A stretch of DNA of 23,055 nucleotides from CAZCWX01 sp964502465 (lineage in GTDB: Bacteria > Desulfobacterota > Binatia > Bin18). The notes under the pieces are model-generated. The model was not told where the DNA came from. It was given only the letters and a program-made list of their open reading frames with translations, and made no database searches. Location of the stretch: NCBI GenBank assembly GCA_964502465.1, contig CAZCWX010000649.1, positions 1 through 23,055 on the forward strand. Reading direction: 5' to 3'. Position 1 is the stretch's first letter. Each line of letters begins with the position of its first letter. Shown here piece by piece: positions 6,563 through 14,796 of this stretch. A program made the translations under genes and the position numbers.

Positions 6563-8044
6563 ATGGCAACGACTCAGGCCTCGAAATCGGCAGCGGTCCG
6601 TGCCCGGCTCACCCACCCGGTGATCGATTCGGATGGGCATACGGTAGAATTTGAGCCGGCGGTGATGGACTGCCTGCGGCAAGTGGGCGGGCCGCGCATG
6701 GTCGAGCGGTATAAAACGGAACGATCTACAGGCATGGCAGCAAGCTTGGGAGGGTTACTGACCTGGCATCGCCTGACGCCTGAGGAACGCCGGGATCGAC
6801 GCGCCACCATTCCGCCCTGGTGGGCGCTCCCGGCTAAGAATACGCTCGATCGCGCAACGGCGATGCTGCCTAAACTCCTCTATGAGCGGCTGGATGATAT
6901 AGGACTGGACGTGACAGTGCTGTATCCGACTTTTGGTCTCCTTGCTCCACACCTGGACGACGAAGAAATCCGGCGAGCGGCCTGCCGGGCGTTCAATACC
7001 TACCACGCTGACATTTTCCGGGCATATGGCGATCGCCTCATCCCGGTCGGCGTCATTCCCATGCACACGCCCCAGGAAGCGATCGAGGAACTGGAGTACG
7101 CGGTCAAGACGTTGGGCCTGAAAGCGGTCATGTTGGCGGGGCACGTCATCCGTCCCGTACCGGCTGTGGCGCGCACCGCCCCAGAGGCGGCCCGCTATGC
7201 TTACTGGCTTGATACGTTTTGCTTGGACAGTGCCTACGACTATGATCCGGTGTGGGCCAAGTGCGTCGAACTCAAGGTTGCGCCGACCTTTCACTCGGTT
7301 GCCATGGGCTGGGGCAGCCGCACCTCTATTTCCAACTACATGTATAACCACATCGGCCACTTCGCCGAGGCCGGTGAGGCATTGTGTAAAGCCTTATTCT
7401 TTGGAGGCGTGACCCGTCGGTTCCCCACGTTGAAGTTTGCCTTCCTCGAAGGCGGCGTCAGCACCGGGGCACGCATCTATGCTGACCTCATTGCACGCTG
7501 GAACAAGCGCAACCCCGAAGCCCTGGAGAACTATAACCCGGCTAACCTGAATACTGAGGTGTTGCTGGACTTGTGCCAGCGCTATGGGGGGCGGGTGACA
7601 GAGGGCAAGCTGGATCAGCTGAGTAAGGCGAGTGGGGCGACGATCAACACCAAAGAAGCGCCGGAGATGAAGAATGACTTCCAGCGGTGCGAGATCGAAA
7701 AAGCAGAAGACATCAAGAATCTCTTCGCTCCCCATTTTTACTTCGGCTGTGAAGCCGACGACCCCATGAATGCTACGGCGTTCAATACCAAGGCCAATCC
7801 GTTTGGCGCCCAGATTCGGGCGGTCTTCAGCTCCGACATTGGCCATTGGGATGTTCCTGACATGACGGAGGTCACAGAAGAAGCCCATGAACTGGTTGAA
7901 CATGGCGTGATTACCAAAGAGGACTTCCGCGACTTTGTGTTTACCAACCCTACCACCTTGTGGACAGGGATGAATCCGGACTTCTTCAAGGACACAGTGG
8001 TCGAGCAGGCTGTCAGCAACCTACTCGCTGACGGCACACATTGA
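6563..8044 (+). CDS. Amidohydrolase-family metal-dependent hydrolase (amidohydrolase 2/ACMSD-like)
   Basis: 493 residues, a TIM-barrel metal hydrolase or decarboxylase of the amidohydrolase-2 type. The N-terminal metal motif is the variant HPVIDSDGHTVE (Asp24, His26) rather than HxH. Later hallmarks are MLPKLLYERLDDIGLDVTVLYPTFG (101-125), FNTYHADIFRAYGDRLIPVGVIPMHTP (144-170), His244 in PTFHSVAMG, His263/His266 in YNHIGHFAEAG, the FAFLEGGVS strand (293-300) and the terminal Asp425 in SSDIGHWD. AAGGAGGG precedes the ATG at 6563 by about 6 nt; an earlier in-frame ATG at 6542 would sit upstream of this site. The family acts on diverse carboxylated or amide substrates, so the reaction is not assignable. 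It is controlled in all likelihood by the divergent TetR protein. Confidence 0.88.
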   Translation: MATTQASKSAAVRARLTHPVIDSDGHTVEFEPAVMDCLRQVGGPRMVERYKTERSTGMAASLGGLLTWHRLTPEERRDRRATIPPWWALPAKNTLDRATAMLPKLLYERLDDIGLDVTVLYPTFGLLAPHLDDEEIRRAACRAFNTYHADIFRAYGDRLIPVGVIPMHTPQEAIEELEYAVKTLGLKAVMLAGHVIRPVPAVARTAPEAARYAYWLDTFCLDSAYDYDPVWAKCVELKVAPTFHSVAMGWGSRTSISNYMYNHIGHFAEAGEALCKALFFGGVTRRFPTLKFAFLEGGVSTGARIYADLIARWNKRNPEALENYNPANLNTEVLLDLCQRYGGRVTEGKLDQLSKASGATINTKEAPEMKNDFQRCEIEKAEDIKNLFAPHFYFGCEADDPMNATAFNTKANPFGAQIRAVFSSDIGHWDVPDMTEVTEEAHELVEHGVITKEDFRDFVFTNPTTLWTGMNPDFFKDTVVEQAVSNLLADGTH

Positions 8045-8072
8045 TGAGGGTCTCGTCACGCCTCGGTCGAAA

Positions 8073-8094
8073 GGGGTACGGCCTCCCGTGCCCC
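8073..8094. other. Stable hairpin downstream of the amidohydrolase
   Basis: GGGGTACGG (8073-8081) pairs with CCGTGCCCC (8086-8094) across a 4-nt loop, with one G-U type pair. No T-run follows directly, so it may be a weak terminator or an RNA-stabilising element. The rest of the 189-bp gap up to the DUF3604 gene shows no gene. Confidence 0.4.
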
Positions 8095-8233
8095 CTCCAG
8101 AGAGCTGGGAAGCAAGAAACTGAGCGTGTGGGGGAGAGATACAGAGGGTCAGTTTTTTGCCCTCGTGTTGCTCTGCTTGCGTGTCTGGTGACAAGTCAGG
8201 TGTCATTGCATCAACAAAAAGGAGGGGGAGTTC

Positions 8234-10543
8234 ATGGCGAAGCGAAGCATGACGTTGGTAGGAGCGGTCATCGTCGTTGCTGTATTGGTGATAACACCCT
8301 TCAGAGAAAGTGGCTCCGCTGCGGAACCCGCCGATCCACGGACACAGCCAGGTTATATTCCTGATCCGGAGGGGTACTGGAAAGGGGATCCCTTCGATCC
8401 GGGCACGGTCGCGTCACACCCCGTACCGCAAGCGGAAGTCGCATCCCGCGCTGCCCGACAGCATCGAGCAAAAGCGGCACTACAGATCGAGGACACCAAA
8501 CAGATCCTCTTCGGGGATATGCATGTGCACTCGACCTATTCAGTGGACGCGTTTCGCTTTAGCCTGCCGCTGATGCAGGGGTCACGCGGGGCGCATCCCC
8601 CGGCGGATGCCTGTGACTATGCGCGCTATATCTCCCAACTCGATTTCTATTGGATGACTGACCACGCTGAGTCCTACACCCCGCAGCACTGGAAAGATTC
8701 GCTCGAAGCCATTCGTCAATGCAACGCGGTGTCTGGTGATCCCCAAAACCCTGATCTGGTAGCCTTCATGGGGTGGGAATGGACACAGATGGGAACGACT
8801 GCCAAGGATCACTACGGTCATCACAACGTTTTTTTCCGTGACACCGCCCCGGACAAGCTTCCTTCGCGGCCGATCGGCGCGGCTGGATCGGCCACGGATG
8901 CCTTGCGGAGTCAATTTGCCCGTGTTCCCCAGAGGATCAAAGACGCTGACCCAACCAACCGCTCGTACTATGAGGCGTTTGATCGATTGGTTCATGCGAT
9001 GGGTACTACCCCTAACTGCCAGAAAGACATCAATACCCGAGAGCTGCCGCAAGACTGTTTCGAAACCGCTGCCGACCCTGGCACCTTGTTCAAAAAGCTC
9101 GATGAATGGGGCTTTGATACCATTGTGGCCCCTCATGGCAGCGTCTGGGGCATCTATACGCCTCCGGACTCGTCCTGGGATACTCAACTGGTGAAGGCGC
9201 AGCACGATCCCGAGAAGATGAGCCTCATTGAGGTGTATTCCGGCCACGGCAACGCGGAGAACTATCGCGACTTCCAGGCCCGCAAGTTTGATGCGAATGG
9301 CACGCCGTACTGTCCTGAACCGCAAGCCAATTACCTACCTAGTTGCTGGCAGGCGGGGGAGATCATTCGCAAACGCTGTCAGACCCTCGGTCTGGATGAG
9401 GCCGAGTGTGACAAACGGGCGGCCGAAGCCAGGCAGAACTTTGTTCAGGTTGATACCATCGCCGGCTGGCTGACGGTCCCTGGCACAGAGGTGAAGGACT
9501 GGCTGGACGCCGGACAGGCGCGGGACATCTTTTTGCCAGCCTTTAACTACCAACCCTTCAAGTCAGTCCAATATGGGTTGGCGATCCGCAACTTCGATGA
9601 TCCCAAAGCGCCGCTGCGCTACAAGTGGGGGTTCATCTCGTCGAGCGACAATCATACGTCTCGCCCGGGGACCGGGTTCAAACAGTATAACCGCAAGCCG
9701 GCCACCGAAGCTTTTGGCGAACGCAGTGAGTACTGGCAGGCGTTACTGTTCGGCAAGAGAGCCTATCCAGCGGCGCGATCGATTACCGTCGAGAACCTGC
9801 CGCTGGGTTTTGGCACAGCCGAGTTCGAGCGGCAGGCGTCCTTCTGGAACTTGGGTGGGCTGGCGGCTGTGCATGCCACAGGCCGGAATCGGGAGGCGAT
9901 TTGGGAGGCGCTGAAGCGCAGAGAAGTGTACGGTACCAGCGGCCCCCGTATCTTGCTGTGGTTCGATCTGCTCAATGGCAAAGACAAAGATGGAAACGAC
10001 ATGGTCACCCCCATGGGCGGAGAGACCCAGATGATTCAGGCGCCCAAGTTCCGCGTACGGGCGGTGGGGTCCTTCAAACAACAGCCCGGCTGTCCGGAGT
10101 GGGTCCAACAGGCGTTATCAGTCAAGCGCCTTGAGAAGTTAGGGTCGGGAGAGTGTTACCATCCTGCCGATGAGCGCTACGCCATCGACCGCATCGAGGT
10201 GGTGCGCATTCGTCCGCAGGTACGCAAGGACGAGCCGGTCAATAATCTGATCGAGGATCAGTGGAAGGTCTTCACCTGCGAGCGCAACCGTGCGGGGTGC
10301 GCAGTAGAGTTTGACGACCCGGACTTTACCCGTGACACGGTGTACTACGTGCGGGCCATTGAAGAAGAAACCCCTACAGTGAACGGGGGAAATCTGCGAT
10401 CGACGTTTGATGAGAAAGGCAAGATGATCGACGTAACGCCGTGCTATGGGAACTATCGGACCGAGGAACGAGATGAGTGTCTCTCAATGGTTGGACACCG
10501 AGCCTGGTCCTCACCGATCTATGTGCGCTACGCGGGGAGCTAA
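8234..10543 (+). CDS. Exported DUF3604 family protein (PHP-like metal-dependent hydrolase)
   Basis: 769 residues. The N-terminus is a signal peptide or membrane anchor: basic MAKR, hydrophobic 7-21, then SGSAAEPAD as a likely cleavage region, so the protein acts outside the cytoplasm. The DUF3604 core begins at about 88 with QILFGDMHVHSTYSVDA, giving a PHP-type metal motif (His97, His99). Further probable ligands are Asp143-His144 in MTDHAE, His196-His197 in DHYGHHNVF, His301 in VAPHGS, the EVYSGHGN segment (333-340) and SSDNHTSRPGTG near 469-480. The family is widespread in catabolic and marine bacteria; its substrate is not established to my knowledge, and phosphoesterase-like chemistry is inferred from the PHP resemblance. 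AAAGGAGGGGG precedes the start. It precedes a PPIase/HupE operon on the same strand, separated by a palindromic element. Confidence 0.9.
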   Translation: MAKRSMTLVGAVIVVAVLVITPFRESGSAAEPADPRTQPGYIPDPEGYWKGDPFDPGTVASHPVPQAEVASRAARQHRAKAALQIEDTKQILFGDMHVHSTYSVDAFRFSLPLMQGSRGAHPPADACDYARYISQLDFYWMTDHAESYTPQHWKDSLEAIRQCNAVSGDPQNPDLVAFMGWEWTQMGTTAKDHYGHHNVFFRDTAPDKLPSRPIGAAGSATDALRSQFARVPQRIKDADPTNRSYYEAFDRLVHAMGTTPNCQKDINTRELPQDCFETAADPGTLFKKLDEWGFDTIVAPHGSVWGIYTPPDSSWDTQLVKAQHDPEKMSLIEVYSGHGNAENYRDFQARKFDANGTPYCPEPQANYLPSCWQAGEIIRKRCQTLGLDEAECDKRAAEARQNFVQVDTIAGWLTVPGTEVKDWLDAGQARDIFLPAFNYQPFKSVQYGLAIRNFDDPKAPLRYKWGFISSSDNHTSRPGTGFKQYNRKPATEAFGERSEYWQALLFGKRAYPAARSITVENLPLGFGTAEFERQASFWNLGGLAAVHATGRNREAIWEALKRREVYGTSGPRILLWFDLLNGKDKDGNDMVTPMGGETQMIQAPKFRVRAVGSFKQQPGCPEWVQQALSVKRLEKLGSGECYHPADERYAIDRIEVVRIRPQVRKDEPVNNLIEDQWKVFTCERNRAGCAVEFDDPDFTRDTVYYVRAIEEETPTVNGGNLRSTFDEKGKMIDVTPCYGNYRTEERDECLSMVGHRAWSSPIYVRYAGS

Positions 10544-10546
10544 ATC

Positions 10547-10714
10547 TATAGCGGTTTGCATTTGCATGCATCCAAGACCACACGCCGTTCAGCCTGAGCG
10601 TAGCGAAGCGAAGTCGAAGGCCGGTCCTTCACTCTTCGACTCCGCCGCTATCGCGGCTACGCTCAGAGCGAACGGGAAAGCAATCAGGGATGCACCCGAG
10701 TGAAAACCGCTATA
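10547..10714. mobile_element. MITE-like 168-bp imperfect palindrome
   Basis: The two ends are inverted copies: TATAGCGGTTT at 10547-10557 and AAACCGCTATA at 10704-10714. Pairing resumes inside with TGCATCC/GGATGCA, CCGTTC/GAACGGG and CTGAGCGTAGC/GCTACGCTCAG, closing on a CCGG-centred loop near 10621. There is no coding capacity. Each tip ends in TATA, which would fit insertion at a TA dinucleotide as in IS630/Tc1-type MITEs, but no longer target duplication is visible. The interior holds an expanded version of the CTGAGCGTAG...GTCGAAGG repeat found at 3351-3412. It lies between the DUF3604 and PPIase genes. Confidence 0.7.
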
Positions 10715-10740
10715 AAGTAGCAATTCGAGACACGCGAGCA

Positions 10741-11613
10741 ATGCAGCAGCGACACATCGCCTTGGGTATAGGGGCCGCAGTCGGCATCTTCCTGGCCATG
10801 AGTGGTGCGTTTGTTCGCTTCTCTCAGGATCTGTCGGGAAATACGCTTGCTCGCGTCAACGGGAAAGCAATCACCGTACAGGATTTGGCTTTCGCCCTGG
10901 AACGGTCTGCGAGCGAGACCCCCAACGGGCATTACCGAGAAACGCTGGATTTTCTCATTGATCAGGAGTTGCTGATTCAGCGGGGAGTCGAGATCGGACT
11001 GCTCGAATCTGACCTCACGGTCCGCAAAGCAATCGCAATGGCTGTGATTGATGCCATCGTCACAGACGTCCTTGAAAGAGAACCCTCAGAAGAGGAGTTA
11101 CACGCGTTCTATACGTCTCACCGAGCAGTCTTCGTCCTGCCAGCACGTCTGCATGTCCAACACCTCTTTGTTGCTGATAATGGGGACTCGTACAAAGCAC
11201 GAGTCAAAGCGGAGCAAACGGCGACTGCGCTTGCTCGTGGTATGAGTTTCAGGGAAGCACGCGAACGGTATGGTGATGAAGACAGCGTGCCCGTGCCAGA
11301 TACCCCGTTGCCACCGCACGTGTTACGCCGGTACCTTGGTCCGACGTTAGCAGAGACGGCTCTGGCTATGAGGGCAGGTGAAGTCTCTCCTCCTGTGCAC
11401 TCGCCACTGGGCTATCACATTTTGCACCTGGTGGAGTCTCAACCCGAGTCCGGACAGCCGTATGAAACGGTGAGACAAGAAGTGAGAGCAGAGTACGTCC
11501 GCCGCCAGCGAGACGAGGCGCTGCAACGACAACTCGATCGTCTTCGCCAGAGCGCTACTATCGTACTCTCGCCACAGGCTCCGGTCAGCAACAAAAAGGA
11601 GGAAGATGGCTGA
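10741..11613 (+). CDS. Membrane-anchored parvulin-type (PpiC/SurA-like) peptidylprolyl isomerase
   Basis: 290 residues. A single N-terminal membrane segment (about 6-27) follows a short basic start, placing the rest in the periplasm. Residues 37-130 form a SurA-N/PpiC-like helical chaperone region (RVNGKAITVQDLAFAL... LDFLIDQELLIQRGVEIGL). Residues 136-233 are a parvulin domain: RLHVQHLFV at 136-144 and GEVSPPVHSPLGYHILHLVES at 213-233, with His141 and His226 in the usual positions. The role is folding of exported proteins. An in-frame ATG at 10690 would put 17 extra residues partly on the palindromic repeat, so I prefer 10741, though its ribosome site is weak (GAGACACGCGAG). Its 3' end overlaps the next gene by 8 nt. 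Confidence 0.82.
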   Translation: MQQRHIALGIGAAVGIFLAMSGAFVRFSQDLSGNTLARVNGKAITVQDLAFALERSASETPNGHYRETLDFLIDQELLIQRGVEIGLLESDLTVRKAIAMAVIDAIVTDVLEREPSEEELHAFYTSHRAVFVLPARLHVQHLFVADNGDSYKARVKAEQTATALARGMSFREARERYGDEDSVPVPDTPLPPHVLRRYLGPTLAETALAMRAGEVSPPVHSPLGYHILHLVESQPESGQPYETVRQEVRAEYVRRQRDEALQRQLDRLRQSATIVLSPQAPVSNKKEEDG

Positions 11614-12277
11614 CCAGGCATGTTATATGCGCCGGCGTGCGCTATTACTGCTCGCCGTTGGAGCAGTGTGCGGTATCGCTTTAGGCATTGTCTTGGCGTT
11701 CAATGGAAGCGATCCACATACGAACACACTAACGGACAATGGTATTGCCCTGGTGAACGGCAAACCGATCACAGCGGAAGACTATGCCCGTGCCGTAGCG
11801 ATGTTAGCGAGCGATAAACGTACGGATATCACCGATGCAGACCGTGCGCATGTCCTCACCCGTCTCATCGACGAAGAACTCCTCATTCAACATGGCATTG
11901 CCATTGGACTTGTTGATGTAGACCGCGCCGTTCGCAAAGCCATCACCCAGGCGATGCTTGCCGCCGTTGTGGCGGAGCACACCAGCGAACAACCCGCTGA
12001 TGACGTGCTCCGCGCCTTCTATGAAGAGAATCTCCCCTTTCTCGTCCACTCTCCCTCGGAGCGTGACGTGCAGATGACCGCAGGGAGCACAGGGGAGCCC
12101 CCTCCGTTCGACGACATCAGAGCGCAGGTTGAAAAGGTCTACCTCCGGCGTGCTCGGGACGATGCATTGCGTGAATATCTGCAATGGTTACGCAGCGAGG
12201 CAGAGATTATCCTGCGGTCTGATTTGCTTTCTTCCCCGGTGAAGAGGGAAGGCCAGGATGGGGGGTATGATCGGTAA
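11606..12277 (+). CDS. PpiC/SurA-like paralogue lacking the parvulin domain
   Basis: 223 residues, clearly related to the preceding protein. A membrane segment lies at about 11-32. Residues 46-145 match the neighbour's chaperone region: ALVNGKPITAEDYARAV against ARVNGKAITVQDLAFAL, then RLIDEELLIQHGIAIGL and VRKAITQAML. After FYEENLPFLV the whole parvulin domain is absent; only the shared C-terminal helix remains (FDDIRAQVEKVYLRRARDDALREYLQWLRS). It therefore probably binds substrate or pairs with its neighbour without isomerase activity. A strong AAAAAGGAGG precedes the ATG, which overlaps the end of the upstream gene (ATGGCTGA), indicating translational coupling. Its 3' end overlaps the HupE/UreJ gene by 20 nt. 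Confidence 0.8.
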   Translation: MADQACYMRRRALLLLAVGAVCGIALGIVLAFNGSDPHTNTLTDNGIALVNGKPITAEDYARAVAMLASDKRTDITDADRAHVLTRLIDEELLIQHGIAIGLVDVDRAVRKAITQAMLAAVVAEHTSEQPADDVLRAFYEENLPFLVHSPSERDVQMTAGSTGEPPPFDDIRAQVEKVYLRRARDDALREYLQWLRSEAEIILRSDLLSSPVKREGQDGGYDR

Positions 12278-13568
12278 CAAATCTATTGACCTCCCCCTCA
12301 CCTTATTCTTTTCCCAGCAAAGAAGTGAGAATCCCCAGTCACAGGAGAGTCTCCTTGCCTGGCGTCGTGGCTGGCGGATCGTGCTGTTCTTCTTCGCCGC
12401 TGACCTGGTGTTCGCCTGCCTCGTAGCAGCTCACACCCGCAGCCAGTCCTTCTCCTCCTGGCATATGCAGGACGGACGAGTCCGGCTGACTTTTAGCGTC
12501 CAGGCGTTGGAGGCTACCCGTTTAGGGTTCATTGAGGACACTGCTTTCGACCTAAACACACTATTAGTGAACCACTTGACCCCTCGTATCGCTGTGCGTG
12601 TAGACGGCGAAGCCTGCCATACCATTATCGAACCGCAGACACGACCAGCGCGGGAGGGTTACCTGCGGGTGGAGTGGCAATTCGCTTGTCCGGCTGACAA
12701 GCCTCTGACGATTGCCAACGGCGCTTTTTTTGACGCAGCTCCATCGCACGTACACTATGCACGGGTGCGTGCTGGAGACGCCCCACCTGTTGAGTATCTC
12801 TTTACGAATAACGAACGCCAGCGAGTGATTCCCGTCAGTGGGCAAAGACAAACCGAGTCTGAAGGCACACCGTTTTTCGCTTACTTCCTCCTGGGGATTG
12901 AGCATATCCTGATCGGTATTGATCATATTGCTTTTCTGCTTGCCCTGTTACTGCTCTGCCGACACTTTCGCGAGGTTGCATTTATGGTGACCGGCTTCAC
13001 CCTCGGTCACAGCATCACGCTCAGCCTTGCCGTGCTTGGCGTTGTCGAACCGAACGTTCCGGTCATTGAGGCGCTGATCGGCTTTACCATTGCGCTCGTT
13101 GCCGCCGAAAATATCGGGGTGACCACCGGCGCAAATAGGAACATTGCCATTGTTGCTAGCGTGATACTGATGGGACTGGTGGCGGTCACAGGGCTTGGCC
13201 TCCCGGCGACCACCCTGGTCGGCTTGGCAATATTTACGTTTTGTTTCTTGCCCCTGGTCGAGACGCAGGAGCAGGCAGCACGGTTGAGGCCGTTGCTCAC
13301 GGTGCTGTTTGGGCTGATTCACGGCTTCGGCTTCGCCAGTGTACTGATGGACATTGGCTTGCCAACGCACCGATTGGTGCCTGCCCTTCTTGGCTTCAAT
13401 ATTGGTGTGGAGATTGGTCAGTTGGGTATTGTCGCTGCACTGTGGAGTGTTGGGACGTTGGTCGTGCAACGGTTTCCCGCAGCAGATTACCGGTTGGCGG
13501 TTGATGCTATCTCGGCTGGACTCTGCGGGCTTGGCCTCTTCTGGTTTATCTCACGGGCATTTACTTGA
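12258..13568 (+). CDS. HupE/UreJ_2 family membrane protein with extracytoplasmic N-terminal domain
   Basis: 436 residues. A hydrophobic segment at 40-58 is followed by a predicted extracytoplasmic beta-rich domain (about 65-200, with Cys120 and Cys144 possibly forming a disulfide), then a polytopic domain (205-435). The latter has the conserved pattern of the family: GIEHILIGIDHIAFL (213-227), GFTLGHSITL (246-255), Glu271, Glu284 and FGLIHGFGFASVL (351-363), plus GFNIGVEIGQ (379-388). HupE and UreJ relatives are thought to import nickel, and the His/Asp/Glu residues here look like a metal path; metal identity is unknown. No hydrogenase or urease gene is in the window. The start could be 12258 or the in-frame ATG at 12267. 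The overlap with the upstream gene shows the three genes form one operon. Confidence 0.85.
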   Translation: MGGMIGNKSIDLPLTLFFSQQRSENPQSQESLLAWRRGWRIVLFFFAADLVFACLVAAHTRSQSFSSWHMQDGRVRLTFSVQALEATRLGFIEDTAFDLNTLLVNHLTPRIAVRVDGEACHTIIEPQTRPAREGYLRVEWQFACPADKPLTIANGAFFDAAPSHVHYARVRAGDAPPVEYLFTNNERQRVIPVSGQRQTESEGTPFFAYFLLGIEHILIGIDHIAFLLALLLLCRHFREVAFMVTGFTLGHSITLSLAVLGVVEPNVPVIEALIGFTIALVAAENIGVTTGANRNIAIVASVILMGLVAVTGLGLPATTLVGLAIFTFCFLPLVETQEQAARLRPLLTVLFGLIHGFGFASVLMDIGLPTHRLVPALLGFNIGVEIGQLGIVAALWSVGTLVVQRFPAADYRLAVDAISAGLCGLGLFWFISRAFT

Positions 13569-13591
13569 TGTCTGACACAGCACGTGAGGTT

Positions 13592-13649
13592 CCTTTGGTC
13601 CTCTGTGTTTGCAGAGTGGCTTGTGATAGTGTTATTGTCCAACCAAAGG
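13592..13649. other. Nested inverted repeats downstream of the HupE/UreJ gene
   Basis: CCTTTGGT (13592-13599) is a perfect inverted match to ACCAAAGG (13642-13649), and inside it CTCTG (13601-13605) pairs with CAGAG (13612-13616). A folded RNA at the operon end is possible; there is no T-run. The rest of the gap to the protease gene appears non-coding. Confidence 0.35.
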
Positions 13650-13752
13650 GGGCAATTGGTGCGAGCAGACCTTTTCCGCAATCGCTGCTTGCAGCGGAGG
13701 GCATGCCTCGCAGATCACAACGAGAGTCTCACTACACAACAGGAGGGAGCAT

Positions 13753-14769
13753 ATGCCAAGGGTTCTTAAAGTGTGCCAGGATCGGGTCTTGCCGCAGGAT
13801 CTCTTTCGCAATCAACCCGCCATGCGTGTGCGCGGCCGTGATGTTTTGCGTGCGGTGTTCGAGTTCCGAAAGATGTGGATCAACGGCTCAACCCTGCGGG
13901 TGCGGTTCATGGGCGGAACCGCGGAACAGCGAGCGCTGGTAAGACAACAAGCGCAGTGGTGGACCGAGCATGCCAATCTCACGTTTGCCTTCAATAATGT
14001 ACCAGACGCGGAGATTCGCATTGCCTTTGATGCGACTGATGGGGCGTGGTCGTATGTCGGCACGGACTGCAAGAAAATTCCTCAGGGCGAACCGACGATG
14101 AACCTCGGATTTCTTGATGGCGGGACTGCCGGCCATGAATTTGGCCATGCCATTGGCCTGGGACATGAACACCAGAACCCAGCCGGAGGCCTCGAATGGA
14201 ACGAAGAGGTGGTCATTCGTGATCTCAGTAGACCGCCCAATAGCTGGACACCGGCGCAAATTCGCCATAACGTGCTAGAGAAGTATAGTATCGATCAAAT
14301 TAAAGGAACCCAATTCGATCCCGACTCTATCATGCTCTACTTCTTTCCCGCTCGTTGGACGAAGAACGGAGTCGGGACAAAAGCCAACGAAGTGCTGTCC
14401 ACGATAGATCAAGCCTTCATTGCCAGTGAAGAAGCCTATCCGCGTACTGCCGCGCCAGCCGTCAAGCTCCACGTTGGCGCTCCCGCCACACAGGCTGGGA
14501 TCGGTATGCCAGGAGAGGAAGACCTGTTCCAATTTACTGTCACTTCGGGTGGCCGCTATCGCGTCACAACCAGTGGCAAAACCGATGTCGTCATGAAACT
14601 CTTCGGGCCGGACAGTCAGACCAATCTGATCGCCGAAGATGATGACAGCGGCATTGGTCTGAATGCGAGGATGGTTGTCGACCTGATCCCAGGTCAGTAT
14701 TTCGTGCAGATTCGCCATTTCCATAAGGCTCACGGCACCGGTTCATACCGCATCCGCGTACACAAATAG
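13753..14769 (+). CDS. Metzincin-type zinc metalloprotease with C-terminal PPC-like domain
   Basis: 338 residues. The zinc motif HEFGHAIGLGH spans 128-138 (His128, Glu129, His132, His138), the extended HExxHxxGxxH of metzincins, followed by the Met-turn SIMLYFF with Met194. Upstream, residues 44-95 show the beta-sheet of matrixin/astacin-like catalytic domains (LRVRFMGGTAEQRALVRQQAQWWTEHANLTFAF, then ADAEIRI-like strand). Residues about 237-338 look like a bacterial pre-peptidase C-terminal (PPC) domain: DLFQFTVTSGGRYRVTTSG, TDVVMKLFGPDSQTNLIAEDDDSGIG and LIPGQYFVQIRHF. AGGAGGG precedes the ATG. No signal peptide or propeptide cysteine switch is evident, which is odd for a protease class that is normally secreted. 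It would cleave proteins; target unknown. It stands alone, convergent with eutC. Confidence 0.87.
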   Translation: MPRVLKVCQDRVLPQDLFRNQPAMRVRGRDVLRAVFEFRKMWINGSTLRVRFMGGTAEQRALVRQQAQWWTEHANLTFAFNNVPDAEIRIAFDATDGAWSYVGTDCKKIPQGEPTMNLGFLDGGTAGHEFGHAIGLGHEHQNPAGGLEWNEEVVIRDLSRPPNSWTPAQIRHNVLEKYSIDQIKGTQFDPDSIMLYFFPARWTKNGVGTKANEVLSTIDQAFIASEEAYPRTAAPAVKLHVGAPATQAGIGMPGEEDLFQFTVTSGGRYRVTTSGKTDVVMKLFGPDSQTNLIAEDDDSGIGLNARMVVDLIPGQYFVQIRHFHKAHGTGSYRIRVHK

Positions 14770-14796
14770 TGTTTCAAGGGCAGCGTTCGTTGACAG

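Noticed and set aside
8139..8164. GAGGGT...GCCCTC stem with a T-run in the loop, considered as a terminator
   Set aside because: The T-run lies in the loop, not after the stem, so it does not fit an intrinsic terminator.
10690..10740. Earlier ATG for the parvulin gene
   Set aside because: The extra residues are partly coded by the right arm of the palindromic element, and the membrane anchor begins just after 10741.
12948..13469. A 173-codon minus-strand frame within the HupE/UreJ gene
   Set aside because: Its product is very rich in His, Gln and Asn, as expected for the complement of a membrane-protein gene; no domain is present.
13565..13942. A 125-codon frame after the HupE/UreJ gene
   Set aside because: It overlaps the start of the protease gene in another frame and has neither a ribosome site nor a recognised domain.
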